Positions 35,501 through 44,921 are shown, counted from the stretch's first letter. The stretch: 64,000 bases of DNA from Streptomyces cinnamoneus (GCF_014650495.1 NZ_BMVB01000005.1:62001-126000); one strand, 5' to 3'. Numbers and translations are program-made. Notes: generated by a model from the sequence alone, not told the origin.

Positions 35501-37583
35501 CGGGGTCGGGGTCGAAGAGGCCGGGCAGGTCCCAGCCGCGGTCGCCGGGGGCGTCCGAGGTCGCGTCGATCCCGTTCGCGACGAGCCGCCACAGGTCCTC
35601 GGGTGAGGTCACATGGCCCGGATACCGGCAGGCCATCGCGACGAGGGCCACCGGCTCCGCCGAGGGCGTACGCGCCCTGCCGCCGCCCCGACGGCCGTCC
35701 GGGGCCGCCACGCCACCGAGGAGCCCGGCCAGCAGGAAATCCGCCACGGCGGCGGGCGTCGGGTGGTCGAACACGAGGGTGGCGGGCAGCTCCAGGCCGG
35801 TGGCCGTGCCCAGCCGGTCACGCAGCAGTACACCCCCGAGGGAGGTGATCCCCCAAGCGGTGAAGGGCCGGGTCGGTTCCAGGTCCTGCTCCGGCGCGCC
35901 GCTCGCGTGCGCCGCCGCGGCCAGGACGAGACGCAGCACGGCGTCGTACCGCCCGGCCGGGGCCAGTGCCGCCAGGCGCCGGCGCAGGGCGGACACGGTG
36001 GCCTCGCGCGCCGACCCGAGCCGTTCGGCCAGGTGCCGGGCCAGCGCGGGACGGTCGGTCTTGCCGGAGGGGGTGCGGGGCACGGAGTCGGTCCCGTACA
36101 CCTCGTCGGGCACCTTGAAGTCCGACAGCTGCTCCCGGCATGCGGCGCGTACCCCGTCGGTGTCGATCCCGAGCCGCGGGTCGGCGACCACGAAAGCGAC
36201 CGGCACCTCACCGAGCACGTCGTGCGGCCTGCCCACGACGGCCGCGTCCACGACGCCGGGGCAGGCGAGCAGCACGTGCTCGACCTCGACCGGGTTGATG
36301 TTCTCGCCGCCACGGATGATCAGTTCCTTGACGCGGCCGGTGACGCGCAGACCGCCGTGCCGGCCGCGACGGCCGAGATCCCCCGTGCGGTACCAGCCGT
36401 CCTCGAACACCCGCGCTGTCTCGTCCGGGCGGCCGTGATACCCGAGCATCAGGTTCGGGCCGCGGACCCGGATCTCCCCCTCGTCCCCCTCGGCGACGTC
36501 GTCGCCGGACGGATCGGTCAGCCGCACCTCGACGCCGGGCACCGGCAGACCGCCGCTGCCGGCGCCGCCGGAGCCGTCGAGCCGGTCGACCGTGATCTTC
36601 CCGCAGGTCTCGGTGCTGCCGTAGCCGTCGAGCAGCGGTGCCCCGAGCAGCTCCTCGACCTCCGCCCGCAGCTCCGGGGGACACGGCGCGCCCGCGGTGA
36701 CGCACAGACGTATGCCGGCCGTCGGCCGGGAGCCTTCGCGGACCGCGCTCGTGAGCAGGCGATAGGTGGCGGGCACACCGGCGACGACGGTGAACCGCTG
36801 TTCGGCGAGGACCTGCGCGACGCTCGCACCCCGGTCGAGCAGGTACGCGCCCGCGCCCACCGCCACCACGCCCAGCAGGCACAATGAATGGGCGTAGGCG
36901 TGGAACATCGGCAGCGGCCACAGCAGCCGGTCCTGCGGCTCCAGACCCCACAACGGTGCGTAGGCCGCCGCCACGGACCACAGCGCGGTGCGCTGGCTGG
37001 AGACCACGCCCTTGCTCCGCCCGGTGGTGCCCGAGGTGTAGAGGATCCAGGCCGGTTCGTCCAGGCCGAGGTCGTCCCGGGGCGCGCATCCCGGATCCGA
37101 CGCAGCGAGCCGTTCGAAGACGTGCGTGCCCGCGGTCGCTCCGTCCGGCATGGTGTCCGTGCCGGCCACCAGGACCCGCGCCCGTAACCGTGGCCGTACG
37201 GCCGCCAGACGGGAGACCCGTGGCAGCAACGTCTCCTCCGTGACCACCGCGACCGCCCCGCTGTCGTCGAGGAAGTACGCGAGCTCGGCGTCCGCGGCCC
37301 CGGGATCGAGCGGAACCCCTACCGCTCCCGCCCGCAGCACCGCGAGGAAACTCTCCGCCGTCTCCACCCGGTTGCCCAGCAGGAGCGCCACCCGGTCGCC
37401 CCTCCGCACCCCCAGCCGCACCAGGTGGCCCGCCAGCCGGCAGGTCCGCTCGTCCAGCTCCTGGTACGTGACGCTCCGGCACGCGTCCTGGAAGGCGGTC
37501 TTGCCTCCCCCTCGTGCCGCCTGCGCCTTCAGCAGATCCGGCACCGCACGGATCAACTCGCCGCGGATCTCCGTCATCCCCAC
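29508..37583 (-). CDS. single-protein type I polyketide synthase: ligase-ACP-KS-AT-DH-KR-ACP-TE
   Basis: 2691 residues. In order: acyl-CoA-ligase-type loading domain (1-~515; SGTTGRSKG near 181, [10 protein letters not shown] near 320, [10 protein letters not shown] near 505); ACP with [11 protein letters not shown] near 576; KS (~645-1070) with active TACSSS near 815, HGTGT and SNIGHTQ; AT (~1175-1475) with GHSVGE near 1276 and HAFH near 1388, the malonyl-CoA pattern; DH with [10 protein letters not shown] near 1588 and LLDAALH near 1758; KR with GGTGALGG near 2021 and LDD (B-type); ACP with GFDSL near 2334; TE with GSSMGG near 2529. No enoylreductase. All catalytic residues look intact. It should prime with a carboxylic acid, extend by malonyl units to an enoyl product and release it. 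No cluster partners are adjacent. Confidence 0.9.
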   Translation of the reverse strand: MGMTEIRGELIRAVPDLLKAQAARGGGKTAFQDACRSVTYQELDERTCRLAGHLVRLGVRRGDRVALLLGNRVETAESFLAVLRAGAVGVPLDPGAADAELAYFLDDSGAVAVVTEETLLPRVSRLAAVRPRLRARVLVAGTDTMPDGATAGTHVFERLAASDPGCAPRDDLGLDEPAWILYTSGTTGRSKGVVSSQRTALWSVAAAYAPLWGLEPQDRLLWPLPMFHAYAHSLCLLGVVAVGAGAYLLDRGASVAQVLAEQRFTVVAGVPATYRLLTSAVREGSRPTAGIRLCVTAGAPCPPELRAEVEELLGAPLLDGYGSTETCGKITVDRLDGSGGAGSGGLPVPGVEVRLTDPSGDDVAEGDEGEIRVRGPNLMLGYHGRPDETARVFEDGWYRTGDLGRRGRHGGLRVTGRVKELIIRGGENINPVEVEHVLLACPGVVDAAVVGRPHDVLGEVPVAFVVADPRLGIDTDGVRAACREQLSDFKVPDEVYGTDSVPRTPSGKTDRPALARHLAERLGSAREATVSALRRRLAALAPAGRYDAVLRLVLAAAAHASGAPEQDLEPTRPFTAWGITSLGGVLLRDRLGTATGLELPATLVFDHPTPAAVADFLLAGLLGGVAAPDGRRGGGRARTPSAEPVALVAMACRYPGHVTSPEDLWRLVANGIDATSDAPGDRGWDLPGLFDPDPDRLGASVTRRGGFLRGAADFDAAFFGMSPREALATDPQQRILLETTWEVLERAGIDPTALRGSDTGVFVGVMHDDYAGRLLHRGPHELEAHLALGSAGSVASGRIAYALDLRGPAVTVDTACSSSLVAMHSAAQALRSGECSLAVAGGVTVMATAAPFVAFSRLRGLAPDGRCKPFSAAADGTGWAEGAGVVLLERLSDARRNGRTVLAVLRGSAVGSDGASNGLTAPSGPAQQEVIRQALAAAGLSPADIDMVETHGTGTALGDPVEARALQAAYGRERPGGRPLWLGALKSNIGHTQAAAGVGSVIKTVLAMRHGRLPRMLHCEEPSPHVDWSSSAVRLLTREEEWHPARPGGPRRAGVSAFGIGGTNAHVILEEALEEPAGETVPERETPRPWRAGPPLLLSGADPRALRAQAGQVASLLRGQPRLSPLDVAFSLATTRAALTHRAAVTAGDRAALLNALDAWAVTGHGPASTVVRPGAPAGRPALLFSGQGAQRPGMGRELHGTFPGFAAAFDALCERFDGTGGFERPLRTVLWADESTGAAALLDRTDFAQAGLFVYEVALFRLLESWGVRPDAVAGHSVGELAAAHVAGVLSEPEAVELVAARGRLMRQLPGHGAMVALEATEDEAAEGLADLAGPADAAQRVAIAAVNGPRSVVVSGEEDAVRTVAARFAARGRRATRLRAGHAFHSPLMAPMLAEFGRIASGMTYGKPRIPVMSTVTGRQAEGDDLCSAAYWVRHAREAVRFADAVQRLVNDERVTACVEVGPDAQLTAAAMGGVVGEREGLVCVPTARAGASEAEAILAALGRLHVHGLPVDWRRVYAGSGARRVDLPTYPFQRQRYWLEDTGAATSAGKDHPLLTGTTTTVPGTQRLLCTGHLSLAAQPWLRDHVIAGQVLVPAAAFAEMVIHAGDACGLEVGEDFALLAPLPLSPSGAGDGVQVQVVLGEPDASGRRTADVHSRPGESGPLGTWTHHATGRLGPATAQGSHDSGASAWPPPGAVPVDLAGVYDRLTDAGHAYGPAFRGVTAVWRGPDEEVFAEVRLTGATSADAGRYGLHPALLDAALHAALLAAPAAGPARMPFAWRGMRLYAVGATALRVRIRTTGPDTVAVDLADPAGRPVARVDSLTTRPVPESTGAAATEGSAAGGLFGLRWTAVPADGDGPLLSVADPDDLGLRSVLPGPPAGKGNDAPGPVVVSLSCLSPGADPAADTHALTARALAVLQTHLSAPVAPGSRLVVVTRGATSAVPDLPAAALWGLVRSAQAEHPGHLTLVDTDGRPESLRLLPAAVATGEPQLSLAEGAVRVPRLAGTDTPRGGSPVEGTVLVTGGTGALGGLLARHLVTRHEVRHLVLVSRHGLRSPAARRLGAELRESGARVDVIACDAADRARLAAVMKTYAHGLSAVVHAAGVLDDGVLEALTPGRLAAVLRPKADAAWNLHELTKHLPLSHFVLFSSAAGVLGTAGQANYAAANTFLDALAHHRAALGLPALSLVWGPWAGGEGMAARTLAPGRAVDGVLRPVSPAQGLALFDAALGSGEPVLAPLLLDRSRRAGTAGQPVPLPLRGLLRTARPSAGATSGAADDPGIAAGAWRERLAALPVPERAPALLDLVRQEVATVLGHAGASAVAPDRPFTELGFDSLTGVLLRNRLRALTGLQLPATVVFDRPSAAELTGHLIGELGEVPGEDAPATGPAAPRGTARPSQTLASLYRRVCETGDVVSAMHMLVTASLALPVFERAESARHALAPLQLAEGTAGPALVCFPGFFPALGRPWHATLSSAFGGERDVLELQHPGVHHGDAVPRDWQTLVDLHADTVRKHLGDRPYAVLGSSMGGCPAHSVAARLAATGTPPLGLVLIDSYHVTPDLENEPWLLALPARIPWQMGEPFDTAVEDMSMAVLGAYTRIARGWQPEPADVPTLLVRATEPLPQPPVHCGPEMPAGRKRASWPVPHTTVDVPGHHWSMTEEHAPTTAEAIRAWLRTRRAATGDARA

Positions 37584-37749
37584 CCCTTCGGCCCCGGGCG
37601 CAACGACAACAGGCTACAGACGCCCCCGGCGCCGGCCGGGTGTTCGTGGGCGACGGCATCGTGGTCCGTTCGAACGCCGGTGGCCGGGTGGGGCCCGGTC
37701 CCGGGCATGGCGGCACGTTTTCCGCTCATACGTGGTGTAAGCAAGGACC

Positions 37750-38880
37750 ATGGACCCTCGGCGACTCCCCGGGGCTCACCGACGGCCCCGGCAGCGAAGC
37801 CGTGCCCTGGTGGCGGTACCGCTTCTCCTCATCCTGGTCGTCACCGTGGTCGACATCCTGGCCCCGCCCGAGGTGCACCTCGGCCCCTTCCTCGTCGCCG
37901 CGCCCGCCATCACGGCATCGTTCGGCGGCCCGCGGATGACGGGATTCGTCGGCGTGGTGGCCGTTGCGGCCCAGTCCGTCGTCGCCCTCGCCCGCACCAG
38001 CCTCACCGACCTCAACCACACCCTCCAGATCACCGCCCTGATCCTGATCTCGGCGATCGTGACCCTCTTCGCCCACCACCGCGAGCGGCACGAGAAGGAA
38101 ATGACGCAGCTCAGATCGGTGGCCGAGGCGACCCAAGGGGTGCTCCTGCGGGCGCTCCCGCAGCAGATCGGCCCCCTGCGCATCGCCTCGGTCTACCTCG
38201 CCGCCGAGGCCGAGGCGCAGATCGGCGGCGACCTGTACGCCGTCACCCGCACCGCCCACGGCACCCGGCTCGTCATCGGCGACGTACGCGGCAAGGGCCT
38301 GGAGGCCATCGGTGACGCCGCGCTCGTCCTCGGGGCCTTCCGGGCCGCCGCGCACCGGCAGGCCGAGCTGCCGGTCCTGGTCGCCGACCTGGAAGGAGCC
38401 GTCTCCTCCGACCTGGGTGTCCCCGGCACGTCGCGGGACGAGCACGCCGAGCAGGGGGAGACGTTCGTCACCGCGGCCGTGCTGGACGTCCCCGACATCG
38501 AGCCGTCCCTGCACCTGGTCAGCTGCGGGCATCCCCCACCCCTGCTGCTGCGCGACGGCCGGGTCACCCCGCTGAAGGTGAGTCAGCCCGCGCCTCCGCT
38601 GGGCCTCGCCGAGTTCGCCCCTGCCGACATCGCCGTGGAGTCCTACGGGTTCGAGCCCGGCGACGTCGTGCTGCTGTACACGGACGGCGTCATCGAGGCT
38701 CGCGACGACAGCGGGTCGTTCTACCCGTTGTCCGAACGGATGGCGGCCTGGTCGGGGCACGGGCCCCAGGCCCTCCTGCGGCATCTGTGCGAGGACCTCC
38801 TGGCCCACTGCGGCGGATCCCTCGGCGACGACGCCGCCATGGTCGCCGTCCAACGGCTCCCGGGCGCGCCGGCCGCCTGA
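37750..38880 (+). CDS. membrane SpoIIE/RsbU-type PP2C phosphatase
   Basis: 376 residues: three hydrophobic segments in the first ~110 residues, a short coiled stretch (HHRERHEKEMTQLRSV), then a PPM/SpoIIE phosphatase domain with IGGDLYAV near 157, VIGDVRGKGLEAI near 175, SCGHPPPLLL near 258, LLYTDGVIEARD near 310 and GDDAAMV near 362. Such enzymes dephosphorylate anti-sigma antagonists in partner-switch systems in response to stress. No anti-sigma factor is adjacent. Divergent from the PKS gene across a 166-bp gap. Confidence 0.9.
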   Translation: MDPRRLPGAHRRPRQRSRALVAVPLLLILVVTVVDILAPPEVHLGPFLVAAPAITASFGGPRMTGFVGVVAVAAQSVVALARTSLTDLNHTLQITALILISAIVTLFAHHRERHEKEMTQLRSVAEATQGVLLRALPQQIGPLRIASVYLAAEAEAQIGGDLYAVTRTAHGTRLVIGDVRGKGLEAIGDAALVLGAFRAAAHRQAELPVLVADLEGAVSSDLGVPGTSRDEHAEQGETFVTAAVLDVPDIEPSLHLVSCGHPPPLLLRDGRVTPLKVSQPAPPLGLAEFAPADIAVESYGFEPGDVVLLYTDGVIEARDDSGSFYPLSERMAAWSGHGPQALLRHLCEDLLAHCGGSLGDDAAMVAVQRLPGAPAA

Positions 38881-38896
38881 CGGCGGGGCCTGGGGC

Positions 38897-39430
38897 CTAG
38901 CTGCCGATCAGGTCGAGGAGATCGTCGGCGTGCTCCTCTTCCTCCTCAAGGATCGACTCCAGCAGGCGGCGCGTGGTGGGGTCGCGGTCCGACAGCCAAC
39001 GGACGATCTCCTGATAGCTGGAGATGACGATCCGTTCGGCGAGCAGATTGTGTTCGAGCATCGTCGTCAGGTCGTTCGGGGACGGGGTCGTGTAGTCGGT
39101 ATGGGCCCGCTGCACCAGGGTCGCCGGGTCGAAGTCGGGTTCGCCGCCCAGTTGCGAGACCCTTTCGGCCGCCCGCATGGCGTGCTGCATCTCCTGCGCG
39201 GCGTGCTCGGTGAATTCCGCCGCCACCTGTGCCCGGTCGATGCCGGTCGCCGAAATGGCGTGACGGGTGTAGCGCAGCCAGCACACCACCTCTGTGGCGA
39301 TCACGTCGTTCAGGATGCCGATGACCTGTTCCTTGTCGACGCCATAGGTGCCGGTGACGGGGCCCGCCTCCATCTTGCGCCTCGCCTCGTCACGGATCCT
39401 GGTGACGTCCAGGACGAAGTCATCGCTCAT
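38897..39430 (-). CDS. ferritin-like (bacterioferritin/Dps-type) protein
   Basis: 177-residue four-helix ferritin-like protein. Candidate di-iron ligands are in ATEVVCWLRYTRH, EHAAQEMQHAMRAAERV, LLAERIVISSYQEIV and EEEEHADDLLDL. It probably stores iron or protects against peroxide in the cytoplasm. GGGACCCGGCATG is a weak ribosome-binding context, but the ATG is the only start near the conserved N-terminus. Convergent with the SpoIIE gene, 16 bp apart. Confidence 0.85.
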   Translation of the reverse strand: MSDDFVLDVTRIRDEARRKMEAGPVTGTYGVDKEQVIGILNDVIATEVVCWLRYTRHAISATGIDRAQVAAEFTEHAAQEMQHAMRAAERVSQLGGEPDFDPATLVQRAHTDYTTPSPNDLTTMLEHNLLAERIVISSYQEIVRWLSDRDPTTRRLLESILEEEEEHADDLLDLIGS

Positions 39431-39673
39431 GCCGGGTCCCTCTCTGCTCGTGCTCGGCGCTCTGCACTCGGCGCTCTGTGCTCTGCGCTCGCACTGACTT
39501 CCCCGGGAGGCGGAGAAAGGCACGCTGCCCGTCACAAGATGACCGGTTCGACGCAATCCGTTCGACGCAACTCCGCGTCCTCGTCAGCACGGAGAAGACG
39601 AGAGACCCTCGCTTGATCTGTGACGCCCACCCACCGGACCACGCTCGCCCACCGACCGACAAGGAGATCCGCC

Positions 39674-40312
39674 GTGCCAGGCATCCGCAGCACCAGCATC
39701 CGCGCCGCTCTGTTGGCCGTCCCGGTCTCGCTCACAGCCCTCGGCACCGCCGCCGTGCCCGCCGAGGCCACCGCCCACCACCCCAGCCCGTCCCTCACCT
39801 GCCGGGGGAAGGGGGTGGATCCCGACGCGCGCGTGCGCTACAGAACGCAGACCGTGATCCACGCGCCGCTGCGCACCGTCTGGAAGGTGCAGACCGACGT
39901 CGAGCGCTGGCCGTCCTGGCAGGCTGCCGTCACGACCGCGGAACGCCTCGACCACGGCCCGTTCCGTCCGGGCTCCGCGTTCCACTGGACGACGCCGGTA
40001 CCCCCCAACCCCCACACCCCCGCCACCAGCCTGGACATCACCTCGACCGTCCGCCAGGTCGAACCCGGCTCCTGCATCCGCTGGACCGGCCCCGCGGTCG
40101 GCGAGGGACTGCACATCGACGGCGTCCACGTCTGGAACTTCACCAAGGTCGGGAACGGCATCCGCGTGAGCACGGAGGAGACCCACACCGGCCCTCAGGT
40201 CGACGCGAACGTCCCCGCCGCGACCGAGATCCTGCGGCAGGGCCTCGAAGCGTGGCTGCGCGACCTGAAGACCACCGCCGAATCCCACGCCGCGACAGCG
40301 TCTACCGGGTGA
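39674..40312 (+). CDS. exported SRPBCC/polyketide-cyclase-like protein
   Basis: 212 residues. GTG 39674 follows AAGGAG by 7 bp. A signal peptide covers residues 1-34 (IRAALLAVPVSLTALGTAAVPAEATA). The mature part is an SRPBCC (START-like) fold: TQTVIHAPLRTVWKVQTDVERWPSW, FHWTTPV and VEPGSCIRWTG. The family binds hydrophobic ligands in a helix-grip cavity. An exported member is less usual than the cytoplasmic ones. Overlaps convergent ppk2 by 11 bp. Confidence 0.8.
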   Translation: MPGIRSTSIRAALLAVPVSLTALGTAAVPAEATAHHPSPSLTCRGKGVDPDARVRYRTQTVIHAPLRTVWKVQTDVERWPSWQAAVTTAERLDHGPFRPGSAFHWTTPVPPNPHTPATSLDITSTVRQVEPGSCIRWTGPAVGEGLHIDGVHVWNFTKVGNGIRVSTEETHTGPQVDANVPAATEILRQGLEAWLRDLKTTAESHAATASTG

Positions 40313-41117
40313 GGTCGGCCGCGTGATCGGGCACATGGGTCTGCCGGTCCCGGGGAGGCCGCCGGTATCCGGTGGACAGCGGGCGGGGCGGCAGTTCGAG
40401 AGGGGGCTCGGGAACGTCGTGGTACGGCACCGTCGACAACAGGTGGGCGATCATGTTGATGCGGGCCGCACGCTTGTCGTCGCTCTCGACCACGTACCAG
40501 GGTGCCTCGGGAGTATCGGTGTGCGTGAACATCTCGTCCTTCGCCCGGGAGTACTCCTCCCAATGGGTGATCGACTCCAGGTCCATCGCCGACAGCTTCC
40601 AGCGGCGCGTCGGGTCCCCCAGACGGTTGCGGAACCTCTGTTCCTGCACGGTATCGCTCACCGAGAACCAGTACTTGCGCAGCAGGATCCCGTCGTCCAC
40701 CAGGAGCCGTTCGAAGACGGGGCACTGGTCGAGGAAGCGCCGGTGCTCCTCCTCGGTGCAGAAGCCCATGACGTGCTCGACCCCGGCGCGGTTGTACCAG
40801 CTGCGGTCGAACAGGACGATCTCACCCGCAGCGGGCAGGTGGGCGACGTAGCGCTGGAAGTACCACTGAGTACGTTCCCGCTCGGTCGGGACAGGCAGTG
40901 CGGCGATCCGGGCGACGCGTGGGTTCAGGTGCTCGGTGACCCGCTTGATCGCGCTGCCTTTGCCGGCCGCGTCGCGCCCTTCGAAGACGACGACGACCCG
41001 GCGCCCCTCGGCCCGCACCCATTCCTGGAGCTTGACCAGCTCCACTTGGAGCCGCAGCAGTTCCCGCTCGTACACCGGGCGCGGCAAGCGCTGCGGACGG
41101 TCGCTGTCGGCCACCAT
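40302..41117 (-). CDS. ppk2: polyphosphate kinase 2 (PPK2)
   Basis: 271-residue PPK2-family kinase. Walker A is FEGRDAAGKGSAIKRV near residue 46, Walker B is EIVLFDRSWYNRAGVEHVMG near 100, and the lid region WKLSAMDLESITHWEEYS lies near 175. PPK2 enzymes transfer phosphate between polyphosphate and nucleotides, usually to make GTP or ATP from polyphosphate under stress. ATG 41117 is chosen because conserved sequence begins soon after. It lies 34 bp from the HTH-PPOX gene on the same strand and may share its transcript. Confidence 0.9.
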   Translation of the reverse strand: MVADSDRPQRLPRPVYERELLRLQVELVKLQEWVRAEGRRVVVVFEGRDAAGKGSAIKRVTEHLNPRVARIAALPVPTERERTQWYFQRYVAHLPAAGEIVLFDRSWYNRAGVEHVMGFCTEEEHRRFLDQCPVFERLLVDDGILLRKYWFSVSDTVQEQRFRNRLGDPTRRWKLSAMDLESITHWEEYSRAKDEMFTHTDTPEAPWYVVESDDKRAARINMIAHLLSTVPYHDVPEPPLELPPRPLSTGYRRPPRDRQTHVPDHAADLTR

Positions 41118-41151
41118 CGCCTCCTGTGAGTCGCCCAACGCTACGGCGTGG

Positions 41152-41835
41152 CTACAGACCGCTGCGGATGCGGCGCCCGGTGACCGTGCCGAGCGGGATG
41201 CGTACCCAGGTGTCCCGCCCGCCGCCCGCCCAAGGATGCGGGTCGGCGGTGTCCCGCAGGCGCCGTTGTTCCTCCGGGTCGACGACCGGTTGGGCCACGC
41301 CCCTGGCCAGGATGCTCCATCCCTCGCTGCGCGCGTCGTCGATCCGGTCGACCTCGAAGGCGACGTCACTGCCGACGGCACCGGCAAGGGTTCCACCGGC
41401 AGTCGTCCGGAAGACGATCGCGTCGTCGACGAGCCGGAAGTTGACGGGCACGGCCTCCGGACCCGCCGGGGTGGAGAACACCACCCGCCCGACGCCGCCC
41501 GCCGCCAGCTTCTCCTCGCACTCCGCCGGCGGCAGTTGTTCCAGAACCGGGCCGCGCGCCAGGGGGCCCTTCCCGGGAGGCCGCTCGGTGCCCGCGCCCA
41601 GCAGGTCGGACACCGTCAACCCGAGAGCGTCCGCCAGCCCGGTGAGCGCCTCCAGCGAGACCGCTCCCGCCTGCGACTCCACGTACTCCAGATAGCCGGG
41701 ATCCATCCTGGCGCGGCCGGCGACGTCGTCCCGGGTCAGGCCCAGTTCCTGCCGGCGCCCGGCGACGCGCCGGCCCAGATCGCTGTCGGGGCTCACCTGG
41801 CAAGGGCCGGCCTCGTCTCCCGGGTCCGTGCCCAT
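41152..41835 (-). CDS. HTH (XRE)-PPOX fusion protein, copy 1
   Basis: 227 residues: XRE helix-turn-helix in the first half (GRRVAGRRQELGLTRDDVAG, then MDPGYLEYVESQ and LEALTGLADALGLTVSDLLG) and a pyridoxamine-5-phosphate-oxidase-like FMN-binding barrel in the second (CEEKLAAGGVGRVVFSTPAG, VPVNFRLVDDAIVFRT, VAFEVDRIDDARSEGWSILA). Such fusions occur in actinobacterial stress and dormancy loci and may couple flavin or F420 state to DNA binding. A paralogue lies at 43892. Divergent from the universal stress protein gene. Confidence 0.85.
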   Translation of the reverse strand: MGTDPGDEAGPCQVSPDSDLGRRVAGRRQELGLTRDDVAGRARMDPGYLEYVESQAGAVSLEALTGLADALGLTVSDLLGAGTERPPGKGPLARGPVLEQLPPAECEEKLAAGGVGRVVFSTPAGPEAVPVNFRLVDDAIVFRTTAGGTLAGAVGSDVAFEVDRIDDARSEGWSILARGVAQPVVDPEEQRRLRDTADPHPWAGGGRDTWVRIPLGTVTGRRIRSGL

Positions 41836-42075
41836 GACCGTGTCCCGCTTCCGTGTCGCAGCAGCATCTTCCGCCTCATCTTCCTCAGTGGAATCAGTGT
41901 CCGCACTCCGGAGGACTCCCGGCGCCGGACAGGCCCTGACGCGCCACGAAGGAGACGGTGAGAGATCGTGGAGGCAGAGGCAGAGGCAAGAGACAGAGGC
42001 CGCGGCAACGGAACGGGCCGACAACCGGTCCGGAGCACCGCTGAGGCGGTGAGGCGCGGTGAGGCGGTGAGCACG

Positions 42076-42945
42076 ATGGAGCATCCCCTGGTCGTGGGGG
42101 TCGACGGTTCCGACGGCAGCCTCGCCGCTCTGGACTGGGCCGCGGAGGAAGCAGCCCGCTGCCGGATTCCCCTGCGCGTGGTCCACGCCTCCCTGTGGGA
42201 GCGCTACGAAGGGGCGGTGCCTTCGTTCACCGCTGAACGACCGGCCGAAGAGGTCACGGCCCAGCACATCGTCGTCTCGTCCGAGCAGCGCGCCCGGCGG
42301 CTCTTCCCCGACGTGCAGGTGCACGCGGTCACCGTGCCCTACGACGCCGTGGAAGCGCTCCTGGAGGAGTCGCACAGCGCGGTGGCCGTGGTGACCGGCT
42401 GCTCCGGGCGAGGGGCCGTGAAGGAGTTCCTGCTGGGCTCGGTGAGTCTGGCGGTGGCGGGACGGGCCTGGTGCCCGGTCGTCGTCGTGCGCGGCGAGGA
42501 GCGCAACATCAAGGGCATGAGCCGCCGGATCGTCGTCGGTGTGGGCGAGGCGGACGAGGCCGTCACCGCCGTGCGCTTCGCCCTGCGCGAGGCCGGGACG
42601 CGCGGGTGCGAAGTGGAGGCCGTACGGGCCTGGCGCAGCCCTCAGCAGCCCACGGACGTCCTGAGCGTGCTGGACGCCGGCCCCCTGGCGTACGAGGAGC
42701 AGGCGCGTGCCGTCTTGGACGACGTCCTGGAGGAGGCCGTCACCGAGCGCTCGAAGGTTTCCGTTGTCCGTACGGTGGTGGAGGGTTCGGCGCACCGGGC
42801 GCTGCTCGGGCAGGCCGGGGACGCCGACCTGCTGGTCCTCGGTGCCACCCGGCGGCAGGACGGGCTCGGCCTGCACCTGGGCCGGGTCAGCCACACGGCT
42901 CTGCACCGGGCCGCATGCCCGGTGGCGGTGGTACCCCACCAGTAG
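42076..42945 (+). CDS. tandem-domain universal stress protein
   Basis: 289 residues with two UspA domains. The first starts LVVGVDGSDGSLAALDWAAEEA and ends VTGCSGRGAVKEFLLGSVSLAV; the second starts RIVVGVGEADEAV and ends VLGATRRQDGLGLHLGRVSHTAL. The G-2x-G-9x-G-S/T ATP-binding pattern is clear in domain 1 and partly kept in domain 2. GTG 42067 is an alternative start three codons upstream. In actinobacteria, tandem Usp proteins are common members of hypoxia or dormancy regulons, which agrees with the flanking HTH-PPOX genes. Confidence 0.92.
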   Translation: MEHPLVVGVDGSDGSLAALDWAAEEAARCRIPLRVVHASLWERYEGAVPSFTAERPAEEVTAQHIVVSSEQRARRLFPDVQVHAVTVPYDAVEALLEESHSAVAVVTGCSGRGAVKEFLLGSVSLAVAGRAWCPVVVVRGEERNIKGMSRRIVVGVGEADEAVTAVRFALREAGTRGCEVEAVRAWRSPQQPTDVLSVLDAGPLAYEEQARAVLDDVLEEAVTERSKVSVVRTVVEGSAHRALLGQAGDADLLVLGATRRQDGLGLHLGRVSHTALHRAACPVAVVPHQ

Positions 42946-43049
42946 AGCGTGCTCACTCACCGCGTGCGGACGTCGGCGCCGGCCTGGCCGGGCGCAACCC
43001 GCCCGGCCTGCTCCGCGTGCGGCCGGGCAGGGGTGTGGTCAGGCTGTAG

Positions 43050-43274
43050 GTGATCGGCCCGACGGTGCGGGACGAAGCCGTCGGGCCGGCGGAGTCGGAG
43101 TCCGCCGGCGAGCTGCCGTACGGCTGGGGTGCGGAGCACGAGGCCGGCTCCCACCGGATCGAGCGCCGTGACGACGGTACGGCCTTCGCGCACAGCGCCG
43201 GACCACCGTCCTGGAAGAGCTTCCCCCGCGAGGCCCTCGGCGGGCAGGCCGAGAGAAAGGACGAGACGCCATGA
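43050..43274 (+). CDS. possible 74-residue hypothetical protein in the Usp-Crp gap
   Basis: The 325-bp gap 42946-43270 has one candidate: a GTG-started frame whose TGA overlaps the next gene's ATG (ATGA), which suggests coupling. The product is acidic, soluble and not recognised (motifs such as ELPYGWGAEHEAGSHRIERR). The start has only a weak ribosome-binding site. It may be a real small gene, a fragment, or chance. Confidence 0.3.
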   Translation: MIGPTVRDEAVGPAESESAGELPYGWGAEHEAGSHRIERRDDGTAFAHSAGPPSWKSFPREALGGQAERKDETP

Positions 43275-43726
43275 AGGACACAGGCGTTTTCGCGGCCGTC
43301 CCCGACGGCCCCCGCGAACGGCTCATGGCGCTCGGCCGCGAGGTGTCCTTCCCCGCGGGTACGAGGATCTTCGAGGAGGGCGGCCGGGCCGACCGGTTCT
43401 GGGTCATCCGTACGGGCGGCGTCAACCTCGACATCCGCGTGCCTGGACGCCGTGCCGCGGTCGTCGAGACGCTGGGCGCCGGGCGGATGCTGGGATGGTC
43501 CTGGCTGTGCCCGCCGCACCAGTGGCACCTGGGCGCCGAGGCGAACGGCACCGTGCAGGCATGGGAGTTCGACGCCGCCGAGGTGCTGGAACTCTGCGAG
43601 CGGGACCACGAGCTCGACCACGCCCTCCTCACCTATGTCGTCGAGGTCCTCGGCCGCCGGCTGCGCGCCTCCCGCACCCGGCTGCTCGACCTCTACGGCC
43701 CGTACGGAAGCGGCTCACGGGGCTGA
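43271..43726 (+). CDS. cyclic-nucleotide-binding (Crp-type effector) domain protein
   Basis: 151 residues forming a single cNMP-binding beta-barrel: REVSFPAGTRIFEEGGRADRFWVI, then a TGGVNLDI strand, LGAGRMLGWSWL and the C-terminal helix. The helix-turn-helix that Crp/Fnr regulators have after this domain is missing, so it is a stand-alone sensor or an adaptor. AAGGA lies 9 bp before the ATG. It sits between the universal stress protein and the second HTH-PPOX gene on the same strand. Confidence 0.85.
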   Translation: MKDTGVFAAVPDGPRERLMALGREVSFPAGTRIFEEGGRADRFWVIRTGGVNLDIRVPGRRAAVVETLGAGRMLGWSWLCPPHQWHLGAEANGTVQAWEFDAAEVLELCERDHELDHALLTYVVEVLGRRLRASRTRLLDLYGPYGSGSRG

Positions 43727-43891
43727 ATGCCGTCCCCTCCCCTACCGGGTGACGCCTACCCGGTGACGGTGTTGCCGGCCGTCCCGATCGGCGGCGCAGC
43801 GCTGGCACACGTGCCCGGCCTCTGATCCCCTGGGAGACGGGGACGGCACAAAAGCCACACGCCTATCGGGCGTCGACGCGGAGGTGGGGAG

Positions 43892-44587
43892 ATGCACACC
43901 GACGGGCCGGGCCCCGGCAGCCCCGAGGCGGTCCCCGGAGAACCGCCCGAGGACACGGTGGCCACCCGCTGTGCCGTGCGCCGCCGGCAGCTCGGACTGA
44001 CGCGGGAGGAGCTGGCCCACCGGGCCGGCATGTCCGTCGCCTACCTGGGCCGGCTGGAGAGCTTCAGCGGCGACTTCGACCCCACCGCGCTCATGCGCCT
44101 GGCCGCCGCGCTCGAGATGCCGTACGACGAGCTCGCCGAAGGCCCGCAGGAAGCGGCCCCCGGCCAGCGGGTGGCCGGCCCGCACCCCCTGCTGGCGCAG
44201 CTCCCCGAGGACGAGTGCTGGCGGCGGCTCGGCACCCATGGCATCGGCAGGATCGGCCGCCCGGGTGCCGCCGGCTCCGCCCCCGTCGTCCTGCCCGTGA
44301 ACTTCCTGGTCGACGGCCGCACCATCGTCTACCGGACCGAGGCCGACGGCGCAGCGGCCCCGGCGGAGGGGAATCAGCTCGCCTTCGAGGCCGACCACAT
44401 CGACGAGCAACTCCGCCGCGGCTGGAGCGTCCTCGTCACCGGAACGGCCGAGCACATCACCGACCCGGACACGGTGTGTTCCCTGACCGCCCGGCCCGGC
44501 GCACAGCCCTGGGCCGGGGGCAAGCGTGACCTGTGGGTCCGCATCCGGCCCCGTGAGGTGACCGGGCGCACCATCCACACCCCGTGA
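43892..44587 (+). CDS. HTH (XRE)-PPOX fusion protein, copy 2
   Basis: 231 residues, same architecture as the product at 41152: XRE domain (VRRRQLGLTREELAHRAGMS, VAYLGRLESFSGDF) and FMN-binding split barrel (CWRRLGTHGIGRIGRPG, LPVNFLVDGRTIVYRTEADG, LAFEADHIDEQLRRGWSVLV). Both end with the AQPWAGG/HPWAGG...WVRI...VTGR block. The two genes are paralogues about 2 kb apart on opposite strands, enclosing the Usp and cNMP-binding genes. GGAGG stands before the ATG. Confidence 0.85.
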   Translation: MHTDGPGPGSPEAVPGEPPEDTVATRCAVRRRQLGLTREELAHRAGMSVAYLGRLESFSGDFDPTALMRLAAALEMPYDELAEGPQEAAPGQRVAGPHPLLAQLPEDECWRRLGTHGIGRIGRPGAAGSAPVVLPVNFLVDGRTIVYRTEADGAAAPAEGNQLAFEADHIDEQLRRGWSVLVTGTAEHITDPDTVCSLTARPGAQPWAGGKRDLWVRIRPREVTGRTIHTP

Positions 44588-44629
44588 GGCGGTGGCGGAG
44601 GTGCAACTCGGCTCCCCCTCAGCCAGGGG

Positions 44630-44827
44630 CTACTGGGCCGGGCCGGCCAGCGTTTCGATGGACAGAAGCGGCCATTTCGCCCCTTTCCGGGTAGGACTCG
44701 CCAGCTCTTCCGGTGGTTCTGCGCCGTCCCGAACAGTCGTGACGTAGGACTTCGCTTCCTGCAGGCTCAGTCGCGGGGCCTGCTTGCGCAGGTGGCTCAT
44801 CGCAGCCACGACGCCGGCGGAGTGCAC
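44630..44827 (-). CDS. small hypothetical protein, possibly a fragment
   Basis: A frame of up to 65 residues in the 334-bp gap 44588-44921. The segment LRKQAPRLSLQEAKSYVTTV resembles the ribosomal L7/L12-type helix motif seen in small Streptomyces proteins (xLxLxEAKxYVxxL). The base composition is less G+C-rich than the neighbours. The start could be GTG 44827 or ATG 44800. It may be a remnant of a longer protein. Confidence 0.4.
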   Translation of the reverse strand: MHSAGVVAAMSHLRKQAPRLSLQEAKSYVTTVRDGAEPPEELASPTRKGAKWPLLSIETLAGPAQ

Positions 44828-44921
44828 GAGCGCGCGAACAGCGGCGGCCAGTGCGCCAGGCGGTCGGATGCCCTTGGCCTGCAGCCCCTTCCCGTCCCCG
44901 TCGCCCGGCCGGTCAGGTGGG

